Below are positions 40,405-49,950 of a stretch of 64,000 bases of DNA, piece after piece. The first letter of the stretch is position 1, and each line of letters starts with the position of its first letter. The DNA is from an uncultured Bacteroidales bacterium (GTDB taxonomy: Bacteria > Bacteroidota > Bacteroidia > Bacteroidales > Paludibacteraceae), in NCBI GenBank assembly GCA_946616535.1, contig CAMOJA010000002.1, positions 62,001-126,000 on the forward strand, given 5' to 3'. The position numbers were made by a program, and so were the translations under genes. The notes beneath the pieces were generated by a model. It was not told the DNA's origin, did no database searches, and saw only the letters and a list, made by a program, of their open reading frames with translations.

Positions 40405-43400
40405 GGTCTCTCCTCCTGTCCCATTGCATTATACATCTTATCGCCTACGATGATGAGCAATCGCCCGTTACGCAGCACTTTCGTGCCCGGTAACCTGTCG
40501 CCCGAAACCTCTTCAATGCCTTGCAGCGGTCGCATCTCGTAGATGCAACTGTGATATATCTGACCATCTGTCCCGGTCATCACCACTTGATAATACCCGT
40601 TCAGACCCAGGTATTCGTAGTAATACTGTCCCGTCTCGCCTTCGATCGCTTCTCCGTTCTTATACCATTGATAAGCAGTAAAGGTCAGTTCCTCCTCCCG
40701 ACTCTTACCGCTGTTATCCACGAAGACCACATCATTGCCTTTGCGATGAACGAACCCGTCCAGATCAATAGTGAAAGTGATCGTCTGAGGTTCACTTCGT
40801 TTGCAGTCCTCCGAACTGGAGATAGCGGCGTAGAACGTGAACGTCATGCTGTGCGAACCAACCGGCGTACCGCTTGGCAAAGCTATCTCGATCACCTTCG
40901 ATGCCGGCAGCACCGCCTCTATCGAGTCCTTAAACCCGACAGCCTTGGCACTCTCGCTGAACCGCAAGTCGAAGCGGTCGGGCGAGCCTTTCTCTATCGT
41001 GTATTGCACTTGGAGAACCGAGTCCGTCTCGCATACGGAAATTGTCGGCTCGACCTTCACTACCGGCAACGCAATCACTTGGCATTGGAGCGTCACGGTT
41101 AACGGGCATCCTTCGGCAGTCATGTCGTCGATCTCTACCGTCTGACCGTCTTTGGCTAAAACGAACTGCCCCGTGTGCCCGTCCGCGTACTCGTACGTAC
41201 AAGTATAAGGTAGATCCTTCGCGCACACTTTGACAGGAATAGTCTTCTTTTCCGACCGGCCGAACCGCCACATCGCCGAGTTCGCGGAGTGCTTCCATTC
41301 GGTCTGGCAAACCGTGTTCTGTACGGCGCGATGAATGAAGACTGTTACCGGAACGGATAGCCCGTACGAACTGAGCGAGATGGTCGTATCCAACGTAGCA
41401 GCGTTATGGTGAATGGTGTCTAATAACGTCGTGTCCGCGCCGCCTTTATAGAGCAACCAGCAATAGACGAACTCGCTGCCTGACTCTCCGCTGGCCGCTT
41501 TCGACTCCCGGATGTCCATCGGGATATCGTCAATGTTGCTCGTCTCGGAGCAGATCTGCTCGTCGATCGTCTTCACCGCTCCGGCGTCGTATTCTTTGTA
41601 AACCCGGATATTCACTTCTCCGTCGGAGGTGACCCAGTCCATGATACCGGTGTTGTCTTTCACTTGGCGCTGGAAGATATAGGTCCGGTCGTTCTCCATC
41701 GGCATGTTTTCCAGCAGAAAAGCCAGCGAATCGTTCCCGGCGACAGGTGTTCCGTTGCAGAGCCAGCGGTAGGTGTATATCCCGTTACCGCCGCTTACGG
41801 CCTCCAGTTCATGGATGGTGTCCGGGCAGAACGGTGTACATAGCTGCCGCTCGAAAGTATCGATACGTCCCGGTTCGATGGCTTCGTATACATAGACGAC
41901 ATGCGGGTTCGGGCAATAGACAGGATTGGATGCGCAGGCTTGTTCGCTCACCTTGCGCTTGAAGGTGTATTTGCCCGGTTTGGTGAAAGTGAAGTCGAAG
42001 GCCGAAGTGTTCACCGGACTTCCCTCGATATACACCGGATTCTTGATGTCTTCATTCGGGTCGGGGGCCAGCCATGTCTCGGTCTCCGGATCCCATGCGT
42101 TACGGGTCATGCTCCATGTGTAGCTGAATTTACCGCCGCCTCCGCTGGCGTCGCGCAGGCTCTCGATGGTCAGGGTCTGCGGTAACACGGCGTAGATGGT
42201 GTCCGGGGTTTCCACCAGCTCTCCCGGGTCGAATTTCTCGCGTACGTGCAGGTAGAGTCGTCCTATGGCTGCGTTCTTCGATCCTTTGGATACCGTCCAT
42301 TCCGTTTTGCATTTATAGTCCTTCACGTATCGCCGGAAGGCATAATCTCCCGGAACGTCCGTAGGCATGAGCCAGTCTTTGTACGCTTCTTGCGTGAGGT
42401 AGAAGGTGTCAAGGGGTTCGTATACGTCGTTCGCGCGGTCGATAACCGTGTCACGGATGATCATGTATTGGTAACTCAAGACCGGGTTTTTCTGTTCGTC
42501 GTCTTTACCGCCCGAAGCCTCTTTGCCACCGCTGTTATAGTCCTTGAATTTTACGTCCTCGTCATTCCAGCATGCCCACGTCTCACCGGTCACTATGCCG
42601 GCGTCGAAGACCTCATAGCCTTTGACGATGGTATATACCTGCTTGACGAACTCGCCGTAGGTCTGTGTCAGGATGACCTCTTGGTTTCCGCAGGGGCGGA
42701 AGACTTGGGCTTTGTCGCCGGACGGGTCTTCTATCAGGATGACTTCCGGACTGGGGGAATACCATTGTCCGACTCCCAAGTTGTTCCTCAGGGTCTGTAT
42801 CCAAATGGTTTTACGCGGTTCGTTGCCTTCCTTCGGGGCACCCACGCCTTCCGCGCGTTCGATAGGACGGTTCTCGGCGTCCAAACCGATGGCAAAGGTG
42901 GAGAGCCATGATGCGGGATGATTCTTGAAACAGAGCAACTGGGGGTGGTATCCGTCGCCCCATTTCACAGCAGGGTTTTCGTAGAATGGACTGGTGTGCC
43001 GGCGAAAGATATCCGAGTTCTCGATGGCGTATTTCGTGTTATCGGTTAGGATAGGGTCATTGGCGCCATAGCCGGTGGCGTACATACGCGTCAACTGCTG
43101 GTCAAACACCACTTTCGTTAGTTGCTCTTCCGGTGCGTCGTTCTTGCCGAACAGGGCTCCTACGTGGTCCGATCCCTTGCAATAACCCACGTTATAGCAG
43201 TTATCGATCACGGCCGAAGCATGGTTGTAACCCACCAAACCGCCTACGTGATTGTTACCGTCCGTGATGATACCTGTGTTGTAGGCGTAGCGGATCGAAC
43301 CGTAGTTCGTACCCACCAGACCGCCGATGTTATCGCCTTTCTGTGCAACGATCTGCACCATGTTAAAGCATTCTTGGATCGTGCCGCGGTGAACACCGAC

Positions 43401-43844
43401 GAGCGAACCGATGTTATTCGATGCATCCGTCATGATCTTGCCTTGCGCCAGACCTAAGTTGTGGATATTGGCCTCCGCTGCGGTCTCAGCAATCAAACCG
43501 GCACTGTTAATCGAGGAACTGAAGATATACAGGTTGTATATCACATGGTTGTTTCCGTCGATCTCTCCCCGGAACGGCATAGCCGTACTTCCGATCGGGC
43601 TCCATTTGGCGGGTGTCTCCAGCGCCCCGCCCAAGTCCAGGTCTGCTGTTAACCGGATGGTCTTGCCCGCAAAATCCTCTGTCTGACTCTGCGCGGCTAT
43701 CCAGGCTAACTCCTCCGCGGTGGCTATCGTATACGTGCTCCCGCTTAAGGTCGGCGCTGCCGTACTGCCGTTCCATGGGGTCGCCGCTCCCCATGCCATG
43801 CAACTCATTAACATGGCTGCCAAAAAACTAATTCGAAATCGCAT
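40401..43844 (-). CDS. GLUG-repeat surface protein with T9SS-like tail
   Basis: 1147 residues. Signal peptide (about 1-19, ending in MAWGA), then YTIATAEELAWIAAQS and several GLUG-type turns (IGGLVGTNYGSIRYAYNTG, VGGLVGYNHASA; about 150-225) typical of surface adhesins. The long middle has repeated Ig/PKD-like beta modules with paired cysteines (about 340-950). The end (VLRNGRLLIIVGDKMYNAMG) resembles a type IX sorting tail. Likely an adhesin or matrix component. Promoter at 43895-43925; co-transcribed with the OmpA-family gene. Confidence 0.82.
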   Translation of the reverse strand: MRFRISFLAAMLMSCMAWGAATPWNGSTAAPTLSGSTYTIATAEELAWIAAQSQTEDFAGKTIRLTADLDLGGALETPAKWSPIGSTAMPFRGEIDGNNHVIYNLYIFSSSINSAGLIAETAAEANIHNLGLAQGKIMTDASNNIGSLVGVHRGTIQECFNMVQIVAQKGDNIGGLVGTNYGSIRYAYNTGIITDGNNHVGGLVGYNHASAVIDNCYNVGYCKGSDHVGALFGKNDAPEEQLTKVVFDQQLTRMYATGYGANDPILTDNTKYAIENSDIFRRHTSPFYENPAVKWGDGYHPQLLCFKNHPASWLSTFAIGLDAENRPIERAEGVGAPKEGNEPRKTIWIQTLRNNLGVGQWYSPSPEVILIEDPSGDKAQVFRPCGNQEVILTQTYGEFVKQVYTIVKGYEVFDAGIVTGETWACWNDEDVKFKDYNSGGKEASGGKDDEQKNPVLSYQYMIIRDTVIDRANDVYEPLDTFYLTQEAYKDWLMPTDVPGDYAFRRYVKDYKCKTEWTVSKGSKNAAIGRLYLHVREKFDPGELVETPDTIYAVLPQTLTIESLRDASGGGGKFSYTWSMTRNAWDPETETWLAPDPNEDIKNPVYIEGSPVNTSAFDFTFTKPGKYTFKRKVSEQACASNPVYCPNPHVVYVYEAIEPGRIDTFERQLCTPFCPDTIHELEAVSGGNGIYTYRWLCNGTPVAGNDSLAFLLENMPMENDRTYIFQRQVKDNTGIMDWVTSDGEVNIRVYKEYDAGAVKTIDEQICSETSNIDDIPMDIRESKAASGESGSEFVYCWLLYKGGADTTLLDTIHHNAATLDTTISLSSYGLSVPVTVFIHRAVQNTVCQTEWKHSANSAMWRFGRSEKKTIPVKVCAKDLPYTCTYEYADGHTGQFVLAKDGQTVEIDDMTAEGCPLTVTLQCQVIALPVVKVEPTISVCETDSVLQVQYTIEKGSPDRFDLRFSESAKAVGFKDSIEAVLPASKVIEIALPSGTPVGSHSMTFTFYAAISSSEDCKRSEPQTITFTIDLDGFVHRKGNDVVFVDNSGKSREEELTFTAYQWYKNGEAIEGETGQYYYEYLGLNGYYQVVMTGTDGQIYHSCIYEMRPLQGIEEVSGDRLPGTKVLRNGRLLIIVGDKMYNAMGQEERP

Positions 43845-43894
43845 AGATTGTTATTATGGTGTTTGATTGTTTGGTATCACACAATTTTGCGCCG

Positions 43895-43925
43895 CAAAAT
43901 TACTGCTTTTTTTTGACATATGCAA
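43895..43925 (-). promoter_or_regulatory. promoter of the GLUG surface-protein operon
   Basis: Minus strand CTTGCATATGTCAAA at the -33 position, 20 bp, TAATTTTG (43895-43902), about 50 nt before the start codon. Confidence 0.7.
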
Positions 43926-44146
43926 GGATTTCGCTCCAATTCTTCACTTTTTTGAGTCCGTATTGCCTCCGAGATTACTCTTAGATGAGTCTATCTTGAG
44001 TCCGATAACATGTTTGTAAACCACTATAAATCAATTGGTTATAAAAGCAGAAAAAGGCAATGGTGTGAAGCAAGACAGCAAGCCAATCAAGGCTAATGAG
44101 CCGCAAAATGCAGTAAAATCTGAAAAATCTGAAAAATCTGAAAAAA

Positions 44147-44179
44147 TGGCATACACCCCATGTATGTCGTTTTTTTATT
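44147..44179 (+). terminator. terminator-like hairpin
   Basis: GCATACA-CCCCA-TGTATGT then a run of seven T's. What it would terminate is unclear; no gene precedes it on the + strand. Confidence 0.55.
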
Positions 44180-44217
44180 ATTCCTTTCACCCCTCTCCTT
44201 AACACCCCGTAACACAT

Positions 44218-44261
44218 TTAGTATAAGATTAGTAGGTTATTAGTAGGTTATAATAGAGATT
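44218..44261. repeat. 11-bp phased direct repeats upstream of sdhC
   Basis: TTAGTATAAGA, TTAGTAGGTTA twice, then TAATAGAGATT. Same period and a similar core (TAGTARG; CYTACTA on the other strand) as the array at 15131-15185. Confidence 0.6.
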
Positions 44262-44351
44262 CTTTTACCTTCATCTACCAGCGTGTAAATTGCGTAAAGC
44301 CCCCATCTAATCTTTAAACTTTTACCTATAAACAAAAAAAGTAACTTTTTT

Positions 44352-44383
44352 TTTGCATATATCAATTTTTTTTTGTACTTTTG
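44352..44383 (+). promoter_or_regulatory. promoter of sdhCAB
   Basis: TTTGCATATATCAA (TTTG 44352-44355), 20 bp, TACTTTTG (44376-44383). Leader of about 80 nt to the sdhC ATG. Confidence 0.78.
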
Positions 44384-44468
44384 CACCGCAATAGTGCGTG
44401 AATGCGTTTGAGCAACATACATAACAAACAAAAATAATCATTATTAACTATTAACTTTTTCACTTTTT

Positions 44469-45170
44469 ATGTGGTTAAAAGACTCCTCAATCGGTCGTAA
44501 GTTCATCATGAGCTTAACCGGCCTTGCGTTGGTGCTCTTCTTGATTTTCCATGGCTGTATGAACCTTGCCGTGGTCTTCTCGGAGGAAGCTTACAACACG
44601 ATCTGCCACTTGCTGGGCGCTAACTGGTATGCGCTCATCGGTACCCTGGGTTTGGCGTTCTTGGTAGTGCTTCATTTCTGCTACGCTATCTATCTGACCA
44701 TCCAGAACCGTGCCGCACGTGGTAATGACCGCTACGCGGTAACAGGTAAGAAAGAAGGCGTAGAATGGGAATCGGAGAACATGCTCGTGCTCGGTTTCTG
44801 CGTACTGGGTTTCCTGGTGCTTCACCTCTACAACTTCTGGTTCAGAATGCAGTTGGCAGAGATCACCAACGGCGCTACCACCGGTGCGTTCGATCCTCAG
44901 AACGGTGCGGCTTTTGTAAAGGCCTTGTTCACTACTCCTGTTAGCGGACAGATCTATTGCGCGCTTTACCTCATCTGGCTCTGCGCGCTCTGGTTCCATC
45001 TCCGTCACGGTGTTTGGTCTGCATTGCATACCTTGGGTTGGAACAACCTCGTTTGGATGAAGCGCATCAAAGTGATCGGTGTCATCATCGCTACGTTGGC
45101 TGTACTGCCGTTCGCAATCGTTGTTTTGTATTACCTCGGCGTTGGCATCGGAATGCTCTGCGCTGCTTAA
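44469..45170 (+). CDS. sdhC: succinate dehydrogenase/fumarate reductase cytochrome b subunit
   Basis: 233 residues, five hydrophobic segments. SSIGRKFIMSLTGLALVLF at the N-terminus and conserved His residues in FHGCMNLAV, LHFCYAIYL, LHLYNFWF and FHLRHGVWSA match the B-type (di-haem) cytochrome b558 subunit used by Bacteroidetes. It anchors SdhA/B and exchanges electrons with menaquinone. 12 bp before sdhA. Confidence 0.94.
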   Translation: MWLKDSSIGRKFIMSLTGLALVLFLIFHGCMNLAVVFSEEAYNTICHLLGANWYALIGTLGLAFLVVLHFCYAIYLTIQNRAARGNDRYAVTGKKEGVEWESENMLVLGFCVLGFLVLHLYNFWFRMQLAEITNGATTGAFDPQNGAAFVKALFTTPVSGQIYCALYLIWLCALWFHLRHGVWSALHTLGWNNLVWMKRIKVIGVIIATLAVLPFAIVVLYYLGVGIGMLCAA

Positions 45171-45182
45171 TGATTTACGACT

Positions 45183-47405
45183 ATGGCAAAGAAAGAAGAG
45201 ATATTAGATGCTGCTAAGAAAGTAGCAGGTAAAGCTGCCGAGAAAGCGAAAGAAGTGCTGGAAGTGGCAGCGGAGAAAGCTCAAGAAGCTGCTGTAGAAC
45301 TGCAGGCCCGCGCAGAGAAGATTGCTGACCGCGCAGAAGTGAAGGAGGCAGTGGATGCAGCGAAAGAAGCGGCTAAGAAAGCCGGTCGCGCAGCCAAGGC
45401 TGCTGCAGAAGTAATGGCTACCCCGAGTGAGAAAGCTACTCCGGTCATTACCCCGGAGATGGCCAAGATCCCTGCAGGACCGCTGGAGCTGAAGTGGACG
45501 AACTATAAGAACCATCAGAAACTCGTTAACCCCGCTAACAAACGTCGTCTCGACATCATCGTGGTCGGAACAGGTCTCGCCGGTGCTTCGGCTGCTGCTT
45601 CGCTCGCAGAGATGGGATTCAACGTACTGAACTTCTGTATCCAAGACAGTCCGCGTCGTGCGCACTCGATCGCTGCGCAGGGTGGTATCAATGCAGCGAA
45701 GAACTACCAGAACGACGGTGACTCCGTATATCGTCTCTACTACGATACGATCAAGGGAGGTGACTACCGTGCGCGTGAGGCGAACGTATATCGTCTGGCG
45801 GAGGTGTCGAATAACATCATCGATCAGTGCGTGGCACAGGGTGTTCCTTTCGCGCGTGAATACGGCGGTCTGCTCGACAACCGTTCCTTCGGTGGCGCGC
45901 AGGTTAGTCGTACCTTCTATGCAAAGGGTCAGACCGGTCAGCAGTTGCTGCTCGGCGCATATAGCGCGCTCAGCCGCCAGATCGGTAAAGGCAAAGTGAA
46001 GATGTATACCCGCTATGAGATGCTCGATATCGTGCTCATCAAGGATGAGAACGGCGAACCGCGTGCACGTGGTATCATCGCTCGTAACCTCGTTACGGGC
46101 CGCATCGAGCGTTTCTTCGCGCATGCAGTAGTAGTAGGTTCGGGTGGTTACGGTAACACGTTCTTCCTCTCGACCAACGCCATGGCTTCCAACGGCTCGG
46201 CTGCTATGCAGATGTACCGCCACGGTGCCTTGTTCGCTAACCCCTGCTACGCGCAGATCCACCCGACCTGTATTCCGAAGCATGGTGATTTCCAGAGTAA
46301 GTTGACCCTTATGTCGGAGTCTCTCCGTAACGACGGTCGTATCTGGGTGCCGAAGAAACTGGAGGATGCCAAGCGTCTGCAAGCCGGTGAGATCAAGGGT
46401 CGTGATATCCCCGAAGAAGACCGCGATTACTATCTCGAGCGTCGTTATCCGGCCTTCGGTAACCTCGTTCCGCGTGACGTAGCTTCGCGTGCTGCCAAAG
46501 AGCGTTGCGACAAAGGCTACGGCGTCAACAACACCGGTTTGGCTGTCTTCCTTGACTTCAGCGAGGCTATCCAGCGTCTGGGAAAAGATGTCGTAGCACA
46601 GAAATACGGAAACCTCTTCCAGATGTACGAGAAGATCGTGGACGAGAACCCGTACGAGAACCCGATGATGATCTTCCCGGCTATCCACTATACGATGGGT
46701 GGTATCTGGGTTGACTACGAACTCCAGACGACCGTAAAGGGTCTGTTCTGTATCGGCGAGGCCAACTTCTCCGACCACGGTGCAAACCGTCTGGGTGCTT
46801 CGGCCCTCATGCAAGGTCTGGCTGACGGTTACTTCGTTCTCCCGTACACCATCCAGAACTACCTCTCTGACCAGATTGGTGTTCCGCGCATGTCTACCGA
46901 CCTGCCTGAGTTCGCTGAGGCGGAGAAGGCTGTGCAGGATAAGATCGATAAACTGATGGCTATTCAAGGTAAGCGCTCGGTGGATTCTATCCACAAAGAG
47001 CTCGGTCTCATCATGTGGGACTTCGTCGGAATGGGTCGTACCGCAGAGGGCTTGAAGGAAGGTATCAAGCGTATTGATGCCATCAAGAAAGAGTTCTGGA
47101 CGAATGTCTATATCCCGGGTACGGCTGACCACCTCAACAACGAGTTGGAGAAAGCCCTCCGTTTGGCTGACTTCATCGAGATCGGTCGTCTGATGGCTGT
47201 CGATGCACTCCATCGTGAGGAGTCTTGCGGTGGTCACTTCCGCGAGGAATACCAGACACCGGAAGGTGAGGCTCTCCGTCAGGATGACAAGTTCAGTTAT
47301 GTTGGCTGCTGGAAATATATGGGTGAGGACAAGGAGCCGCAACTCATCAAAGAGCCGCTTGACTACGAGTTCACGGAACGTAAAACACGTAATTATAAGA
47401 ACTAA
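45183..47405 (+). CDS. sdhA: succinate dehydrogenase/fumarate reductase flavoprotein with N-terminal amphipathic extension
   Basis: 740 residues, versus about 640-660 in relatives. Residues ~1-90 are almost only Ala, Lys and Glu in amphipathic, coiled-coil or LEA-like pattern ([20 protein letters not shown]). The normal protein begins at about residue 94 with [18 protein letters not shown] site [12 protein letters not shown] (about 127-138), covalent FAD His in [13 protein letters not shown] (about 158-170), and the substrate Arg/His region [13 protein letters not shown] (about 530-542). It reduces fumarate or oxidises succinate. The ATG start at 45183 lies 12 bp after sdhC; no internal ATG gives a normal-length product. 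Confidence 0.95.
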   Translation: MAKKEEILDAAKKVAGKAAEKAKEVLEVAAEKAQEAAVELQARAEKIADRAEVKEAVDAAKEAAKKAGRAAKAAAEVMATPSEKATPVITPEMAKIPAGPLELKWTNYKNHQKLVNPANKRRLDIIVVGTGLAGASAAASLAEMGFNVLNFCIQDSPRRAHSIAAQGGINAAKNYQNDGDSVYRLYYDTIKGGDYRAREANVYRLAEVSNNIIDQCVAQGVPFAREYGGLLDNRSFGGAQVSRTFYAKGQTGQQLLLGAYSALSRQIGKGKVKMYTRYEMLDIVLIKDENGEPRARGIIARNLVTGRIERFFAHAVVVGSGGYGNTFFLSTNAMASNGSAAMQMYRHGALFANPCYAQIHPTCIPKHGDFQSKLTLMSESLRNDGRIWVPKKLEDAKRLQAGEIKGRDIPEEDRDYYLERRYPAFGNLVPRDVASRAAKERCDKGYGVNNTGLAVFLDFSEAIQRLGKDVVAQKYGNLFQMYEKIVDENPYENPMMIFPAIHYTMGGIWVDYELQTTVKGLFCIGEANFSDHGANRLGASALMQGLADGYFVLPYTIQNYLSDQIGVPRMSTDLPEFAEAEKAVQDKIDKLMAIQGKRSVDSIHKELGLIMWDFVGMGRTAEGLKEGIKRIDAIKKEFWTNVYIPGTADHLNNELEKALRLADFIEIGRLMAVDALHREESCGGHFREEYQTPEGEALRQDDKFSYVGCWKYMGEDKEPQLIKEPLDYEFTERKTRNYKN

Positions 47406-47407
47406 TC

Positions 47408-48163
47408 ATGGATAGTTATATTGACATCAAGGTTCGCGTTTGGAGACAAGCCGGACCTAAGGCACAAGGTCATTTCGAGACCTACGACCTCAAACATGTA
47501 TTCCAAGGTGCTTCGTTCCTGGAGATGATTGATATCCTGAACGAGCAACTCGTAGCGGAGCATAAAGACCCGATCACCTACGATCACGACTGCCGTGAGG
47601 GTATCTGTGGTATGTGCTCGATGTACGTCAACGGTCACCCGCACGGACCCGACAGCGCTATCACGACCTGTCAGCTCCACATGCGTAAGTTCAAAGATGG
47701 CGACACCATCACCGTAGAACCGTGGCGTAGCCGCGCGTTCCCCGTAATCAAAGACCTCATGGTCGATCGCGGAGCGTACGACAAGATCATGCAAGCCGGT
47801 GGATTCGTTTCCGTTAACACAGGTGGTGTACCCGATGCGAATGCCATTCCTATTCCGAAGCCGGTAGCTGACGAGGCGATGGACGCTGCGTCCTGTATCG
47901 GTTGCGGCGCATGTGCTGCGGCTTGTAAGAACGGTTCGGCTATGCTCTTCGTTTCCGCGAAGGTTAGCCAACTCGCGCTCCTGCCGCAAGGTAAGATCGA
48001 AGCAGCGGCTCGCGCGAAAGCGATGGTGGCTAAGATGGACGAACTCGGATTCGGTAACTGTACCAACACCGGTGCTTGTGCCGCTGAGTGCCCGAAGTCG
48101 GTTAGCCTCGCTAACATCGCTCGTCTCAACCGCGAGTTCCTCTGCGCGAAGTTCCAAGACTAA
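47408..48163 (+). CDS. sdhB: succinate dehydrogenase/fumarate reductase iron-sulfur subunit
   Basis: 251 residues. The [2Fe-2S] motif is [11 protein letters not shown] (about 61-71) with a further Cys at TTCQLH, and the [4Fe-4S]/[3Fe-4S] motifs are [14 protein letters not shown] (about 162-175) and [14 protein letters not shown] (about 218-231). It relays electrons between SdhA and SdhC. 2 bp after sdhA; the operon ends at the terminator 48181-48216. Confidence 0.95.
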   Translation: MDSYIDIKVRVWRQAGPKAQGHFETYDLKHVFQGASFLEMIDILNEQLVAEHKDPITYDHDCREGICGMCSMYVNGHPHGPDSAITTCQLHMRKFKDGDTITVEPWRSRAFPVIKDLMVDRGAYDKIMQAGGFVSVNTGGVPDANAIPIPKPVADEAMDAASCIGCGACAAACKNGSAMLFVSAKVSQLALLPQGKIEAAARAKAMVAKMDELGFGNCTNTGACAAECPKSVSLANIARLNREFLCAKFQD

Positions 48164-48180
48164 TTGAGAAGGCTTACCAA

Positions 48181-48216
48181 AAAGAACCTCGGAAATTCTC
48201 CGAGGTTCTTTTATTT
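48181..48216. terminator. terminator of sdhCAB
   Basis: 11-bp stem AAGAACCTCGG / CCGAGGTTCTT with 7-nt loop and T run on +; A run before it also allows minus-strand use for ybeY. Confidence 0.88.
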
Positions 48217-48217
48217 T

Positions 48218-48262
48218 ACCATTTACCAATCACCAATTACCAATCACCAATTACCATTTACC
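48218..48262. repeat. 7-bp tandem repeat at the ybeY end (ACCAATY)
   Basis: Six units: ACCATTT, ACCAATC, ACCAATT, ACCAATC, ACCAATT, ACCATTT. The ybeY stop codon (48251-48253) and its last two residues are in the repeat. Confidence 0.92.
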
Positions 48263-48661
48263 TAAGGCTTTTTCTTCTTTGGCGGTCATCTCGACTTTGG
48301 TCTCCGGTGTCTTGTCGCCTTGACCGGTGAGGTGAAGCACGCCGTGGATGATGATCCGGCGGAGTTCTTTCTCGTAGGGTTCACCTACCATCTCTGCATT
48401 CGAACGCACCGTGTCCAGCGAAATGAAGATATCTCCGTTCAGCGTAGAAGGAGTGGAGTAGTCGAACGTAATGACATCCGTGTAGTAGTCATGTCCGAGG
48501 AACTCGCGATTAACAGCCAACTCCCGTTCGTCGGAACAGAAGACATAGTTGATGTTTCCTACGCTGAACCCGTAATCCGCAGCTACCGCGCGAATCCATC
48601 GTGTCACCTTGCGTTCATCGAGCGCAGGCATCTCTATACTATCTGTCGTAAATCGTATCAT
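48251..48661 (-). CDS. ybeY: endoribonuclease YbeY
   Basis: 136 residues from ATG 48661. Motif HGVLHLTGQGDK (about 106-117) gives two of the three zinc His residues; the third position is not His, as is usual in Bacteroidetes members (…KDK). LAVNREFLGHDYYTDVITFDY (two pieces, about 52-72) is the second signature. It trims 16S rRNA 3' ends and aids ribosome quality control. Its ATG overlaps the stop of the upstream transporter gene by 4 bp. The C-terminal GKW and stop come from a repeat tract. Confidence 0.9.
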   Translation of the reverse strand: MIRFTTDSIEMPALDERKVTRWIRAVAADYGFSVGNINYVFCSDERELAVNREFLGHDYYTDVITFDYSTPSTLNGDIFISLDTVRSNAEMVGEPYEKELRRIIIHGVLHLTGQGDKTPETKVEMTAKEEKALGKW

Positions 48662-49890
48662 CCGAAGAATATAGGTGCGATAGCGAAGGCGGCTATCACG
48701 CCGGCTAAATCGGCCAACAGGCAGCAGGCTACGGCGTGCCGTGTGTCCTTGATATGTACACTTCCGAAATAAACGGCCAGCACATAGAATGTGGTATCCG
48801 TTGTGCCTTGCAGGATGCAACACAGACGTCCCACAAGACTGTCTGCTCCGTAGTTCGTCATCGCCTCCAACATCAGTCCGCGTGCACCGCTACCGCTGAG
48901 CGGTTTCATCAAAGCGGTCGGTACTGCACCCGCTAAATCCGGGTTGATGCCGCACCATCCGAAGAGAACGGCGATACCATGTTCCAACAGTCCCATAGCG
49001 CCACTGGCACGGAACATACCTACTGCCACTAAGATAGCAATCAGGAACGGAACAATACCTATCGCGGTCTTAAATCCGTCTTTCGCTCCGTCGATAAAGG
49101 CATCATAGACGTTGATCTTATGCACCATGGCCTGAATGATAAACCAGCATATGACACCCAGTAATATAATGGCTGCGGCAGCGGCAGAGACAACGGATAG
49201 TGTCTTCGGAGCCATACAGGATGCTCCCCAAACCAAGAGCCCGACCAACGCCGTGAGGCCAATAATAGTTCCTAAAACAACCGGGTCTTTGAGACGTATC
49301 TTTTGCGCTATACATACACAAAGCAGACCTACTAAGGTGGCTACATACGTAGCGATGAGAATAGGCAGGAAGACATCGGCCGGGTTGGCTGCACCTAACT
49401 CCGCACGATAGGCCATGATGGTGGTAGGGATGAGCGTCAAACCGCTGGCACCCAAGACCACAAACATGATCATCGCATTCGAAGCCTTGGTCTTATCCGT
49501 ATTCAATTCCTGCAGTTCACTCATGGCTTTCAAACCCATGGGCGTGGCGGCATTATCCAGACCCAGCATGTTCGCCGAAACATTCATCAGCATCGTACCG
49601 AAAACCGGATGGCCTTTGGGAATCTCCGGGAATATGCGACTGAAGAAAGGATTGATGATGCGTCCTAACGAATTCACCGCCCCTGCGCGTTCTCCGATCT
49701 TCATGATACCCATCCATAAAGCCAGTACGCCCGTTAGTCCGAGGGAGAGTTCAAAACCCGTCTTGGCATTATCGAAGGTGGAATTGAGAATATCGGAGAA
49801 AATCTCCACATTGCCGAAGCAAAGGGCTTGCACCAAGCCCATTATTACCGCCAATAAAATAAGCGAAATCCAGATATAATTCAAAATCAT
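48658..49890 (-). CDS. fused SpmA/SpmB-like nucleoside-recognition (Gate) membrane protein
   Basis: 410 residues, about ten membrane helices. The first half resembles SpmA (AKTGFELSLGLTGVLALWMG, NVSANMLGLDNAATPMGLKA) and the second SpmB (GAKDGFKTAIGIVPFLIAIL, GSGARGLMLEAM), both with the nucleoside-recognition 'Gate' domain. The family is tied to spore maturation in Firmicutes but is common in non-sporing Bacteroidetes, probably as a transporter of unknown substrate. Starts 4 bp after a TAATTTTG box, so the mRNA is almost leaderless. Confidence 0.85.
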   Translation of the reverse strand: MILNYIWISLILLAVIMGLVQALCFGNVEIFSDILNSTFDNAKTGFELSLGLTGVLALWMGIMKIGERAGAVNSLGRIINPFFSRIFPEIPKGHPVFGTMLMNVSANMLGLDNAATPMGLKAMSELQELNTDKTKASNAMIMFVVLGASGLTLIPTTIMAYRAELGAANPADVFLPILIATYVATLVGLLCVCIAQKIRLKDPVVLGTIIGLTALVGLLVWGASCMAPKTLSVVSAAAAAIILLGVICWFIIQAMVHKINVYDAFIDGAKDGFKTAIGIVPFLIAILVAVGMFRASGAMGLLEHGIAVLFGWCGINPDLAGAVPTALMKPLSGSGARGLMLEAMTNYGADSLVGRLCCILQGTTDTTFYVLAVYFGSVHIKDTRHAVACCLLADLAGVIAAFAIAPIFFG

Positions 49891-49894
49891 GCCG

Positions 49895-49926
49895 CAAAAT
49901 TACACTTTTTTTTGCACATGTGCAAG
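49895..49926 (-). promoter_or_regulatory. promoter of the SpmA/B-like gene
   Basis: Minus strand CTTG (49923-49926), 20 bp, TAATTTTG (49895-49902), then CGGC and the ATG. The -33 elements of both divergent promoters lie in the perfect palindrome TTGCACATGTGCAA (49912-49925). Confidence 0.75.
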
Positions 49927-49942
49927 ATTTTTTGTAATTTTG
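49911..49942 (+). promoter_or_regulatory. promoter of the O-methyltransferase operon
   Basis: TTTG (49911-49914), 20 bp, TAATTTTG (49935-49942), ATG at 49951: a leader of a few bases at most. Confidence 0.75.
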
Positions 49943-49950
49943 CGCGACAA

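Larger units (their letters stand above)
43926..44350. other. gene-free stretch with terminator and two repeat arrays
   Basis: No convincing gene on either strand; short frames lack family features. It holds a 9-bp repeat of AAAAATCTG (about 44122-44150), a hairpin GCATACA/TGTATGT followed by T's (44147-44179), and 11-bp phased repeats (44218-44261). Confidence 0.6.

Noticed and set aside
43981..44217. 78-residue minus-strand frame, and a ~55-residue plus-strand frame ending near 44205
   Set aside because: Composition is driven by the 9-bp AAAAATCTG repeat and the terminator hairpin; no start context or homology pattern.
45204..47342. 712-residue open frame antisense to sdhA
   Set aside because: Mirror of a highly expressed gene with biased codon use; low-complexity Thr/Leu-rich product, no family features, and sdhA itself is unambiguous.
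48251..48661. Inactive YbeY because the third zinc His is missing
   Set aside because: Bacteroidetes YbeY proteins commonly have KDK/DK at this place, so this is not a local defect.
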